Positions 7,118-15,351 of a stretch of DNA of 28,499 nucleotides are shown here, piece after piece. The position numbers and the translations under genes are program-made. This DNA is from 1-14-0-10-45-29 sp964532715 (GTDB taxonomy: Archaea > Micrarchaeota > Micrarchaeia > Anstonellales > Anstonellaceae). Each line of letters begins with the position of its first letter. Position 1 is the first letter of the stretch. The DNA lies in NCBI GenBank assembly GCA_964532715.1, contig CAZHIX010000007.1, positions 1 to 28,499 of the forward strand, written 5' to 3'. Under the pieces are notes generated by a model. That model made no database searches and was not told the DNA's origin. It saw nothing but the letters and a program-made list of their open reading frames with translations.

Positions 7118-9640
7118 ATGAAGCGCTTTATCTACTTATCATTTTTTTTATTTTTTTGTTCGCACATGGTTTACTGTTTAGAATCTGGTTTATATTCAAA
7201 CTACATATACGAAACAGATTATCGCGGAGTTAATCTTCCATACCCTATATCAATAGACTGCAATTACTTTTATGAAAATACAAGTACGTGTATGATTTTA
7301 GATAAAATTTCAAACGAGTCAAAACAAAGCGTCATACTTGGTCTTATTAAAAGAACTTATCCTGACGAAAATCACGACCTTCTAAGAGCGTGGAATAATC
7401 ATCTAAATATATCTAAATATTATGACCAATCAACTCTTTTTGGTCTAAATATTACTGATGGTCAATTTGCTTCAAACGGTTCAATGAAAAACGTTTGGAT
7501 ACGACTAATAAATATCTATCCCTCGGTTTTCAAAGAAAGTGAAAATTACTATTATGTTCCAGATCAAGCTCTATTAATTTCTGGTTCAAATGCCGATTTA
7601 ATTATTCCAAATCCAAAAGAAGGTGAATATTGTAAACAAAACTACGACATAAAAGGTTTTGATGCAATAAAAAAAACAAACATAAAAAATTTTGAGACTC
7701 AAAGCCAAATCATTCCTTTTTCAAGCATACTTTCAGTCGGGGAGCAAGCGAATCTGTCGCATTCACTTTATGTAAAATCAAATTTTGCCCGCGAAATCTG
7801 GACTATGCAAGACTCTGGATCATGTTCTTCTGAAAACTGCACAGTTCCAAAGGTTTGCAAACTCAACATTTCAGAACAGGTGTATGATACTGCGTTTGTA
7901 AATGTGAGTATTCCAATAAAACGTTATTCAAATACATTTTCCTATCAGAACGAAATAGCTGTTCCAACAAGGGGGTTTGCCCAAGGTGTTATTAATTTAG
8001 AATTACCTCAAGACTTTTTATTCTATCAATTTACAATAAAAAATCAAGTATTTAGACTAAGTAAAAATGAATTAAAAATAACTACAAGAGGAGAAATTTA
8101 TCCTATTTTGCAACTTAATCTAATTTCGTCTCCATCAAGAAGCGGAAATCTTTTCATAACTTCAATTACTGAAGATAATTATGATACTGTTTATCGTGCA
8201 CAAATACGTTATAAACTTTATATTGACTCTCCAAACATCTCTGATGCAGACTGCCACTTTTATATGATGACACCATTTGCTACTCAAGAAGTACTTGATG
8301 CATGTAATTCTGTTCGTTCAACTGCATCTATGAATCTTGAGGTTTTCACCACTCAAAATTCAACAACTGCAATAGTAAACGCAACCGTAAAAGACCAATT
8401 ATCTAATCCGATTGAAAGTATTGACGTAGAATTTGTGTCAGCTGATTTGAGAACTGTTAAAAAAACTGATGCAAATGGAATTGCAAGTGCGTCTGTAAAC
8501 CGAAAAGAATCTACTCAAACTCTTGTTGCAAGAGTTCTAGATACTCAACAATATGCACAGACACAATCAACAATATTTTTACCTGGCGTCGGTGCAAGTC
8601 CGCAAGGCGAGTCTCAGATACTTGGACTTATTTTGCAGGCTTTGCCAATCTTTTTAATAATAGTTATTGTTAGCTTCTTGGTGAGAATTCTCATGCGTAA
8701 GCGCACAGGTGGGTTATTTGCATTATTATTGTTAGTGTTCTTACTATCTCCCTCGTTATACTCACAGGCAGTAGACGAATCTGGGAATCTTGATGTTCAA
8801 TCCACTTTGGATGCATGTAGAAATTATGATTTTGAAAATGCAGTAAAGCACTTGGGGGAATGCTCTGAAAGTTATAGAATAGCAGTTGAGTTTTCTGCAA
8901 TGAGAACTACTGCTAGTGTGCTTGTGGAAAATATAGCTCCACTTGTAGTTGCAAATCCAGATATTCTTCCATATAAAGAGCGATATGCAGATATGGTTCT
9001 TATTGCACTTTCTCTTTTTAGAGTTGCATGGGCATTCAATTCCTTATACTTAATATTGAATATATTTGATCCAACAAAGCGTTCAAAGGCGCTTCATCAA
9101 TATGCATGGCTCATAGTCTTTGTCATATTTGTGCACGTATCTTTTTCAATTTTGCAGGATGGAGTCTCGGCAGTAAACTCTGTTGCCGGTTGGATTGCTG
9201 GAACAAACGCCGCAGATAATTTATCTGAGGCAACGCTTTCTACTCAATTTGTAATTGAAAATTACGAGATGTTAAAGCTTGTTTTGCCATTTCTTAATCT
9301 TTCTTATCTGATACTTCTTGCGCGATACATTCTTGTAATTGGAATGATATTATTTTTTCCATTTTCACTACTGTTATTTTTTACATCTGCAACGCGTGGG
9401 TTTGGAAAAGCTACGCTAACCGTAACTTTTGCATCTTTAGGTCTTGGAGTTCTAAACGCAATACTTCTTCTAATTTACAATATACTTGTGCAGACTCAAG
9501 ATATGGCACTTGCAGGTAGTTTCGCAAGCACATTTTTCTCTGCATCTTTTCTAATATTTTTTGGTTTTATTAATCTGATAGTCCTCTCAATATCGTTTCT
9601 TTCCGGAATCGTGTTTATTGGGGGAGGAAATAAGGTGTAG
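7118..9640 (+). CDS. Surface exodomain fused to VirB6/TrbL-like polytopic membrane protein
   Basis: The 840-aa protein begins with a signal peptide (MKRFIYLSFFLFFCSHMVYC). Residues about 21-495 form an exported region rich in beta-type sequence and N-glycosylation sequons (for example NTS, NLS, NCT, NVS), ending with an Ig-like/bacterial-Ig domain around 405-490 (VKDQLSNPIESIDVEF, KTDANGIASASV). A membrane helix follows (about 501-525). The rest carries a signal-like segment (MRKRTGGLFALLLLVFLLSP), a polar loop and at least five further membrane helices, as in VirB6/TrbL channel proteins. An internal ATG at 8693 with its own GGTGAG site could give a separate C-terminal product. No whole-protein family is recognised; the VirB6-like role rests on topology and the neighbouring VirB4 gene. 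Confidence 0.75.
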   Translation: MKRFIYLSFFLFFCSHMVYCLESGLYSNYIYETDYRGVNLPYPISIDCNYFYENTSTCMILDKISNESKQSVILGLIKRTYPDENHDLLRAWNNHLNISKYYDQSTLFGLNITDGQFASNGSMKNVWIRLINIYPSVFKESENYYYVPDQALLISGSNADLIIPNPKEGEYCKQNYDIKGFDAIKKTNIKNFETQSQIIPFSSILSVGEQANLSHSLYVKSNFAREIWTMQDSGSCSSENCTVPKVCKLNISEQVYDTAFVNVSIPIKRYSNTFSYQNEIAVPTRGFAQGVINLELPQDFLFYQFTIKNQVFRLSKNELKITTRGEIYPILQLNLISSPSRSGNLFITSITEDNYDTVYRAQIRYKLYIDSPNISDADCHFYMMTPFATQEVLDACNSVRSTASMNLEVFTTQNSTTAIVNATVKDQLSNPIESIDVEFVSADLRTVKKTDANGIASASVNRKESTQTLVARVLDTQQYAQTQSTIFLPGVGASPQGESQILGLILQALPIFLIIVIVSFLVRILMRKRTGGLFALLLLVFLLSPSLYSQAVDESGNLDVQSTLDACRNYDFENAVKHLGECSESYRIAVEFSAMRTTASVLVENIAPLVVANPDILPYKERYADMVLIALSLFRVAWAFNSLYLILNIFDPTKRSKALHQYAWLIVFVIFVHVSFSILQDGVSAVNSVAGWIAGTNAADNLSEATLSTQFVIENYEMLKLVLPFLNLSYLILLARYILVIGMILFFPFSLLLFFTSATRGFGKATLTVTFASLGLGVLNAILLLIYNILVQTQDMALAGSFASTFFSASFLIFFGFINLIVLSISFLSGIVFIGGGNKV
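8680..8695 (+). promoter_or_regulatory. Internal ribosome binding site and ATG in the VirB6-like gene
   Basis: GGTGAG (8680-8685) stands 7 nt before an in-frame ATG (8693) inside the 840-codon gene. The protein from that ATG opens with positively charged residues and a hydrophobic core, ending in a plausible cleavage site (SLYSQ/AVDE), exactly like a fresh signal peptide. A 315-aa VirB6-like protein could be made from it. Confidence 0.45.
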
Positions 9641-9645
9641 TGTAA

Positions 9646-12600
9646 ATGCCCGGATATAGAACTATTCCTTCCAAAGACACCTTTGATGTGGATGAAAAAC
9701 TTGGTGGTGTAGTTACTGTGAAGCAACTTGCGTATTTGCTTGTTGGGCTTCTAATCACATATTTTTCATTTATAATTTCAAATGAATTGTTTGAGGGTTC
9801 ATCAGATAGTATATATGTTTGGGGGTCAGTTCTTTTTTTCTCTTTACTTTTTGCTTTTGGAAATATAGATAAGTGGGTTGAGCGCAGAATAAAATATTAC
9901 ATAACTTCTGATCACCAAAAGCTTGAGAGAAACCCAAATTTGCTTGCAAATATTAAATGTGAAGAAGAAAACAAGTTAATCACTTTAGATGGACGAGTTA
10001 TTGCTGTTTTGAAAGTAACTCCAATCAATTTTCCTCTACTATCAGATGAAGCGAAGGAAGCAAAAATTGCAGCATATGAAACTTATCTAAGACAGCTTGT
10101 GCATCCGATAATGCATATGGTTCAATCAGAAGAAGTTGATGTCGGAAACTACATCTCAAACGTTTTAACTGATTCTCAGATTTCAAAAAAACGCGGTGTA
10201 AAAAATATAGAAGTTTATGCACAAAATCATGCTAAATTCTTGAGAAACTACTTAAAGAAAAACCGCTCTAGAACAAAGAGCCATTATATTGTTCTTGAGG
10301 TTCAAGATCCAAGATATAAACGTGTGGGGCATAATCCAACACAAAGTCTTTCAAAAAAATTAAGCCTCAAATTTAATCGTTTTATTAGCGAATTCAATCC
10401 ATCTGGATTTCTTGCAGAACAAGAACTTTTTGTTACTCCAAGAAACTATGTTCAAATAGACACTGCTGGGAAGAGAATGATATTCAAAAGTTCTCATATT
10501 GTTCCTTTGGTTGCACCCCAAAAATCAAGAAAGATAGGTCAAATACTTCAATTTGATTCTTTAGTACCTCTTCTAAGATTTGCAAAATTGCAGAAGAAAA
10601 ATTATTATTATGGTGAGATTGATTTAGATTATTTACTAAAAACTGAATTTAGAGATCTTTCGCTAAAACAGCGAGAAGAAGAATTTAGTATAGAAGAAAG
10701 ACGTTTGCATGTTGCAATTTGTGCTGGAAAAACTCGTTGGGCCTTTGATGAAGTTGAAAAACATCTTGCAGTTATATCTGATAAATTAGAAGCTACTGGT
10801 TTGAGAGTACAGCGAGTAAATGCTTCTCATCTTCTAAGTGGTAAATTTGGACTAACAAGTGCAAATAAAATAAAAGTAACTCCTCACTATCTTCGTGCTG
10901 ATAATAATTACATGAGTGTAATTCAAGCAACTGGTTATCCATATCAGGTGGGTCTTGGATGGCTTTCAAATATAGTAGATGGACGCGAAGATTACGACTT
11001 TACTATGTATATATATCCGATTGGTATAAACGAAGCACTAAGTACTTTTAGAAATGCAATTCTAAAACTTTCAACCGAAAAAAAAGCGCGTTCTGACTTT
11101 TTAGACCCAGAAACAGAACAGCATCTTGGAGACGTAACAAACTTTTATACTCAAGTGGTTTCAGGCAAAGAAAAATATTTTCAAGCATCTTTGTACATTA
11201 CTGCAAAAGCAAACAGTGTTAAGCAATTAGATACTGTATTGGAAAAATGCAAATCCGATTTAGCCGGTGCTTCAATTGATTTTCAAACTTCTGATTACGA
11301 TGTTGCAAGAGCAGTGTATTCAACTCGTTTGAGTGGTAATGATTTACTTAACAAAAAACGTGAGTTTCCATCATCTTCGCTGGCGGCAACTTTTCCTCAT
11401 ATCTCATCTTCAATTGAAATAGAACCAAGTGGCATGTTTTTTGCTTTTGATTGGATGAGTGCACCTATAATTTTTGATTTGAAAAGCCTACCAAATCAGC
11501 ATATATCAATACTTGGTGAATCCGGTTCTGGCAAGTCTTACTTTGCAAAAAGTCTAATTCCTCGCTACATCATGGGTGGTTATCAAGTTTTCATAACTGA
11601 TCCCGATGGCGAATATTGTGCCATCGCAAAAGAATTTTCTGGCACTGTTTCAACGGTCGGTCCATCAAAAGGGAACTGTATAAATCCATTTGATCTTGGA
11701 GATAGCGATGTAAATTCAAAAATAAGAAGCCTTCTTGGTCTGTTGTCAATAATTACTGGGCAATTGAGTAAATATCAAGAAAGTATCATAGGCGATGCTT
11801 TAATTGAACTTTATGATAATAAAAAAAATTCACAAGCAACAATGAGTGATTTTGCAAAGATATTGCAAAAGCGTCAAAATTCAAGTAAGGATCAACAAAT
11901 TCGCCACGATATCCAATTTTTGCTTATATCTATAAAGCCGTTTTTAAGAGGAAATATATATGGGTTTGTAGATAAGCCAACTAACGTAAAAATTGAGGGG
12001 CAAATGCATGTATTTGATTTGTCAGAATACAAAAACGATAAAACTCTAAAAGACTTTTTCAATTACATAATATTTGACTTTATATCAAGTCGTCTATTGC
12101 ACGATACTCGTCCAAAAGCCTTGTTTATGGACGAAGGCTGGACAATGGTAAACTACAAGGGTTCAGAGGACTACGTTCGTTATATAATAAAAGATTCAAG
12201 AAAATACAATGTTTCATTCGTGTTCATAACTCAAGAACTTGAGGATATGTTATCAAGTGATGCGGGGCGTTCCATTTTGAACAATACCTCAACTCAATTC
12301 ATATTTCACCACAAAGAAAGTGCCATGCCTCTTATGAAAAAAACGCTTAATCTCACGGATGTGGAATATGAACGTCTAATTGCGGTGGCAAAAGGAGAAG
12401 GTCTATTAATTTCTGACAAGCATAGATTATTTTTCAAGGTGCAAACTTCAAAAAAAGAGCACGAAATGATTTCAACAGATCCAAACCGAAAAATTCAACC
12501 TGATGAGCAAATACCTCTAAAAGATGTTCAAAAACAATTTTTATCTTCTGCGCTAAAAAATGCTTTAGAAGACACTTCAACTATTGCCAAATCAATAGGG

Positions 12601-12867
12601 ATTGAAAAAGAGCACAATACACTTCAAGAAAAAGATTTGATTAGATTGCCAATAGCGCTTACTCATGGGCTTGTTTCAGATGAGGAGAAACTTGCATTAT
12701 TAAAGCCATTAAGTATAGACAAGCAAAAAAGAAGCAAAAATAGCTCAGGTTCTTTAATTACAAAGAAAAAAATTGAGCTTCTAAAGCCGTTTACACTTTC
12801 AAAGTCTAAGAAAAAGCGTAGTGATCCTAAGCGTAAGAAATCTAAAAAGAATTCTAAGGGCGGATAA
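9646..12867 (+). CDS. PrgI-VirB4 fusion, type IV secretion ATPase
   Basis: VirB4-family ATPases energise type IV secretion at the inner face of the membrane. Residues 1-90 look like a PrgI domain: RTIPSKDTFDVDEKLGGVVT followed by two membrane helices. A long VirB4/TrbE-type middle region follows, then the ATPase domain with Walker A GESGSGKS (about residues 624-631) and Walker B KALFMDEGW (about 824-832), and the typical motif VFITQELEDML. The C terminus is an unusual Lys/Ser-rich tail (KKKRSDPKRKKSKKNS). At 1073 aa it is longer than usual VirB4 because of the fused N terminus and the tail. The ATG follows AAGGTG, 5 bp after the upstream stop. No VirD4 or relaxase gene is nearby. Confidence 0.9.
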   Translation: MPGYRTIPSKDTFDVDEKLGGVVTVKQLAYLLVGLLITYFSFIISNELFEGSSDSIYVWGSVLFFSLLFAFGNIDKWVERRIKYYITSDHQKLERNPNLLANIKCEEENKLITLDGRVIAVLKVTPINFPLLSDEAKEAKIAAYETYLRQLVHPIMHMVQSEEVDVGNYISNVLTDSQISKKRGVKNIEVYAQNHAKFLRNYLKKNRSRTKSHYIVLEVQDPRYKRVGHNPTQSLSKKLSLKFNRFISEFNPSGFLAEQELFVTPRNYVQIDTAGKRMIFKSSHIVPLVAPQKSRKIGQILQFDSLVPLLRFAKLQKKNYYYGEIDLDYLLKTEFRDLSLKQREEEFSIEERRLHVAICAGKTRWAFDEVEKHLAVISDKLEATGLRVQRVNASHLLSGKFGLTSANKIKVTPHYLRADNNYMSVIQATGYPYQVGLGWLSNIVDGREDYDFTMYIYPIGINEALSTFRNAILKLSTEKKARSDFLDPETEQHLGDVTNFYTQVVSGKEKYFQASLYITAKANSVKQLDTVLEKCKSDLAGASIDFQTSDYDVARAVYSTRLSGNDLLNKKREFPSSSLAATFPHISSSIEIEPSGMFFAFDWMSAPIIFDLKSLPNQHISILGESGSGKSYFAKSLIPRYIMGGYQVFITDPDGEYCAIAKEFSGTVSTVGPSKGNCINPFDLGDSDVNSKIRSLLGLLSIITGQLSKYQESIIGDALIELYDNKKNSQATMSDFAKILQKRQNSSKDQQIRHDIQFLLISIKPFLRGNIYGFVDKPTNVKIEGQMHVFDLSEYKNDKTLKDFFNYIIFDFISSRLLHDTRPKALFMDEGWTMVNYKGSEDYVRYIIKDSRKYNVSFVFITQELEDMLSSDAGRSILNNTSTQFIFHHKESAMPLMKKTLNLTDVEYERLIAVAKGEGLLISDKHRLFFKVQTSKKEHEMISTDPNRKIQPDEQIPLKDVQKQFLSSALKNALEDTSTIAKSIGIEKEHNTLQEKDLIRLPIALTHGLVSDEEKLALLKPLSIDKQKRSKNSSGSLITKKKIELLKPFTLSKSKKKRSDPKRKKSKKNSKGG

Positions 12868-12868
12868 A

Positions 12869-12991
12869 ATGGCAAAATCAAAGAGTTCAGACGCTAAACT
12901 TAGATTAAATATAACTAAGGAGGAGCTTGAAGAATTCAACAAACTTCTAAAAGGACATGAGAAGTTCATACGTGCGGTTGGACGGCTTTAG
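12869..12991 (+). CDS. Small basic ORF (40 aa) at the end of the secretion-like operon
   Basis: An ATG one base after the VirB4 stop opens a 40-codon frame, MAKSKSSDAKLRLNITKEEL and onwards, ending in a TAG at 12989. GGGCGG overlaps the VirB4 3' end upstream. The product is lysine-rich and reads as one long amphipathic helix, LTKEELEEFNKLLKGHEKF-like, without a membrane segment. The tight spacing argues for a real coupled gene rather than chance. No family is recognised. Confidence 0.55.
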   Translation: MAKSKSSDAKLRLNITKEELEEFNKLLKGHEKFIRAVGRL

Positions 12992-13002
12992 ATATTTTGT
13001 TT

Positions 13003-13012
13003 TTGTATATTA
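13003..13012 (+). promoter_or_regulatory. TATA box upstream of the hairpin RNA
   Basis: TTGTATATTA sits 25 bp before the first hairpin at 13029, so transcription would begin at the base of that hairpin. Confidence 0.4.
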
Positions 13013-13028
13013 TTGTCAAGCTGACGAA

Positions 13029-13216
13029 AACCGCCCACTTTGAGTGGGCGGTTGATGTACAGGTGTCATCTCAACCACCGGCTTTGTGCCGGTGGTGCTC
13101 CAAAGTGCTCCTAAGCACTTTGTGAGTGGCAATCCATTTGCCGAATGGGCACAAGACCCAGCCATTTATGGCTGGGTGCTCTTCGGCAAATCTGATATCC
13201 TAAAACTTGTTTTTTT
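13029..13216 (+). ncRNA. Candidate structured noncoding RNA with four strong hairpins
   Basis: This GC-rich island in an AT-rich intergenic stretch (12992-13391) folds into consecutive hairpins. Hairpin 1: an 11-bp perfect stem, 13029-13039 with 13043-13053, loop TTG. Hairpin 2: 9 bp, 13074-13082 with 13088-13096, loop TTTGT. Hairpin 3: 9 bp, 13101-13109 with 13114-13122, loop CCTA. Hairpin 4 is compound: outer 10-bp stem 13136-13145 with 13182-13191, an imperfect extension GGGC/GCTC, and an inner stem 13156-13164 with 13169-13177. A TATA box precedes it and a seven-T run (13210-13216) follows it. I see no tRNA, SRP RNA or RNase P signature. Reading frames across it resemble no protein. It could alternatively be the 3' UTR of the upstream operon or a mobile palindromic repeat. 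Confidence 0.5.
13210..13216 (+). terminator. Poly-T terminator after the hairpin array
   Basis: Seven consecutive T about 19 bases after the last stem, consistent with the 3' end of the candidate RNA. Confidence 0.4.
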
Positions 13217-13350
13217 CAAATTTTACTCAAGTTATGAATATGTGCTATACACACAATATATACGCAATACTTTTTTTTGCAAATCAGTTCTATCCTAATT
13301 GTTTTGCTAACGCAAGAAAACTATTTTAGTATGTACTAAAATATTTGGCG

Positions 13351-13360
13351 CATTTATATA
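13351..13360 (+). promoter_or_regulatory. TATA box of serS
   Basis: CATTTATATA lies about 35 bp before the serS ATG. The short leader holds GTGATTT as ribosome binding site. It separates serS transcription from the hairpin array upstream. Confidence 0.5.
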
Positions 13361-13391
13361 CTTTGATAAATCTAATCTATTTGTGATTTGA

Positions 13392-14660
13392 ATGTTAAAT
13401 CTCAAGCAAATTCGCCAAGATCCCAAGCCATTTAAAGATGGTTTGAAAAAAAGAAATGCAAGTACAGATTCAATAGATAAAATTGTTAAACTAGATGTTT
13501 TGTACAGACAAAAAAAAGTTGAAGTTGAAACTCTAAAACATGAACGAAACGAATCTTCAAAACTAATTAATGAAGCAAAAAAGCAAGGGAACGATATAAC
13601 TGAAATAATTTCAAGAACACAAAAAATCTCAGCTCAAATAAAGGAGCTTGAAGTGGTGCAAAACGATTTAGAGGCGAAAATGCAACAAATATTACTTGAG
13701 ATCCCTAACATGACGCATAGCTCAGTCCCGTATGGAAAAAGCGAGAACGATAATAACGAAGTCTCAAAATTTGCTAAACCAAATAAAACCTCAAAAGATG
13801 TTCTTGCACACTACGAAATAGGTTCAAAATTTGGACTTGATTTTGAGCGGGGTGTGAAACTTGCGGGTTCTCGTTTTTGTGTTTTGCAAAAAGATATGGC
13901 ATTACTTGAGCGGGCCATTTCTAACTATATGCTAAATACTGCAATAAAAAATGGCTATTTGGAAATCTCCCCCCCATATTTAGTAAATTCAAAAACAATG
14001 CAAGGAAGTGGGCAATTACCAAAGTTTTATTTAGAATTGTATAAACTAGAAGATACTGACCTCTGGCTTGTGCCAACAGCAGAAGTTGCATTAGTTAATT
14101 TGCACTCTGATGAGGTTTTAGACGAATCTTTACTCCCAATTTCATATACTGCACTCACTCCTTGCTTTAGAAAAGAGGCAGGAAACTATCAAAAAGACAT
14201 TAAAGGTCTAATACGCCAACATCAATTTCAAAAAGTAGAGCTTGTGAAATTTTGCACTCCTCAAAACTCTTATGATGAGCTTGAGAATATGCTAAAAAAT
14301 GCTCAATGTGTTCTTGAAGGTCTTGAGTTGCCATACAGAACAATTGAGTTATGTAGTGGAGATATAGGTTTTGCATCTGCAAAAACTTATGATATAGAAG
14401 TCTGGATTCCATCTCAGGACGCATATAGAGAAATCTCATCGTGTTCAAACTGTGAAGATTTTCAAGCACGACGTGCAAACATTAAATTTAGATTAGATGG
14501 AAAAAATGAGTTTGTACATACATTAAATGGTTCAGCTCTTGCAGTTGGGCGCACAATGGTTGCAATACTTGAAAATTATCAAGAAGACGGTCAAGTGATT
14601 GTTCCTCGTGCATTAAAGAATTTCATGCAGAAAGATATCATAGATGTTATGAAAAAGTAA
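13392..14660 (+). CDS. serS: Seryl-tRNA synthetase
   Basis: The enzyme charges tRNA-Ser with serine. The N-terminal third is the characteristic antiparallel coiled coil that grips the tRNA long arm (about residues 30-110, rich in K/E with heptad spacing, e.g. ISAQIKELEVVQNDLEAKM). The class II catalytic core follows: the TAEVALVNLHSDE segment of the serine pocket, motif 2 with CFRKEAG and GLIRQHQFQKVELV, and motif 3 LNGSALAVGRTMVAILENYQ. At 422 aa it is the common (not the methanogen-type) SerRS. The ATG follows GTGATTT and a TATA box. A convergent membrane-protein gene lies 71 bp beyond its end. The call is firm. Confidence 0.97.
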   Translation: MLNLKQIRQDPKPFKDGLKKRNASTDSIDKIVKLDVLYRQKKVEVETLKHERNESSKLINEAKKQGNDITEIISRTQKISAQIKELEVVQNDLEAKMQQILLEIPNMTHSSVPYGKSENDNNEVSKFAKPNKTSKDVLAHYEIGSKFGLDFERGVKLAGSRFCVLQKDMALLERAISNYMLNTAIKNGYLEISPPYLVNSKTMQGSGQLPKFYLELYKLEDTDLWLVPTAEVALVNLHSDEVLDESLLPISYTALTPCFRKEAGNYQKDIKGLIRQHQFQKVELVKFCTPQNSYDELENMLKNAQCVLEGLELPYRTIELCSGDIGFASAKTYDIEVWIPSQDAYREISSCSNCEDFQARRANIKFRLDGKNEFVHTLNGSALAVGRTMVAILENYQEDGQVIVPRALKNFMQKDIIDVMKK

Positions 14661-14674
14661 TCTAAATTCAATAC

Positions 14675-14681
14675 TTTTTTT
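14675..14681 (+). terminator. Poly-T terminator after serS
   Basis: A run of seven T begins 15 bases after the serS stop codon, in the short gap before the convergent gene. Confidence 0.5.
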
Positions 14682-14731
14682 GTAATTTTCAAACTTTTGT
14701 GTGCAGTCAAAGTTATCTTCAAAATTAAGCT

Positions 14732-15211
14732 TTAGACTCCAGGTTCATTTCGTTCCTCAGACTCCTTTGGATTATATGCATATATTTCTTCTTCACCTGT
14801 TGGGCGATATGTAACCTTTGATGCGGCAATTTTTGCAAATATTTTCATAGTAACCACTACAAAAGAGATTCCCATGAATATGATAAGTTTTAGGTCTTCA
14901 GTTCCACTAAAAAATAAATAAATTGCTAAAAGTATTGGGGGGATGTATCCGATAGCTGCAAGATTTATTACTTCTTCTACAAGTCCTGAAGTAGTATCTG
15001 AGGGCATCACTTGTGCAGTTGTTTGTTCTTTTGAACGTGTTTTTGGCAACACTCCTTCGTTTGAAATAATAAGCACAAGTCCAAGTACGAAAAGTATCAA
15101 ACCTAAGTCAAAGTTTCCGTACATCATCACAAGGGCTCCAAGTATAACTAGAAAGCCCATCGTGAGCGAAAATATCACCGAAATAGCGCTTATCAGCTTG
15201 CGCCTGTCCAT
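14732..15211 (-). CDS. Hypothetical four-TM membrane protein
   Basis: The 159-aa product starts MDRRKLISAISVIF and has two closely spaced membrane helices (about residues 6-30 and 34-51), a polar cytosolic or external loop with the LPKTRSKEQ stretch, two more helices (about 82-103 and 109-128) and an acidic C-terminal tail (GEEEIYAYNPKESEERNE). I recognise no family. A TATA-like TTTTAAAATA on the minus strand, about 25 bp before the ATG, suggests a leaderless single-gene transcript. It is convergent with serS and divergent from the SerK-like gene. Confidence 0.75.
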   Translation of the reverse strand: MDRRKLISAISVIFSLTMGFLVILGALVMMYGNFDLGLILFVLGLVLIISNEGVLPKTRSKEQTTAQVMPSDTTSGLVEEVINLAAIGYIPPILLAIYLFFSGTEDLKLIIFMGISFVVVTMKIFAKIAASKVTYRPTGEEEIYAYNPKESEERNEPGV

Positions 15212-15230
15212 ATGGCTACTATGAGTGTGT

Positions 15231-15240
15231 TATTTTAAAA
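15231..15240 (-). promoter_or_regulatory. TATA box for the four-TM protein gene
   Basis: Minus-strand TTTTAAAATA, centred about 25 bp before the ATG at 15211. Confidence 0.35.
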
Positions 15241-15310
15241 CATACCGTTTTTCAATCATTTCACTCTCAAAATATCTCAAGCGTCTGTTTGAATTTTCGT
15301 TTCATATATT

Positions 15311-15320
15311 CATTTTAAAA
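15311..15320 (+). promoter_or_regulatory. TATA box for the SerK-like gene
   Basis: CATTTTAAAA about 35 bp before the ATG at 15352. The leader end (TTGTTGATTGA-ATG) closely resembles that of serS (TTGTGATTTGA-ATG). Confidence 0.35.
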
Positions 15321-15351
15321 GAATGTTGTCCAAAACTAATTTGTTGATTGA

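Noticed and set aside
6531..12991. Integrated conjugative element
   Set aside because: No integrase, relaxase, VirD4, tRNA-linked attachment site or flanking direct repeat was found in the window; the flanks are ordinary chromosomal genes.
13029..13191. CRISPR array, tRNA, SRP RNA or RNase P RNA
   Set aside because: The hairpins differ in sequence and spacing, so there is no repeat-spacer pattern. No T-loop GTTCRA, anticodon arm, SRP helix 8 motif or RNase P core motif was seen.
13086..13298. Seventy-codon plus-strand frame across the hairpin array
   Set aside because: It has no ribosome binding site, crosses three strong hairpins and the T-run, and its composition does not match the neighbouring genes.
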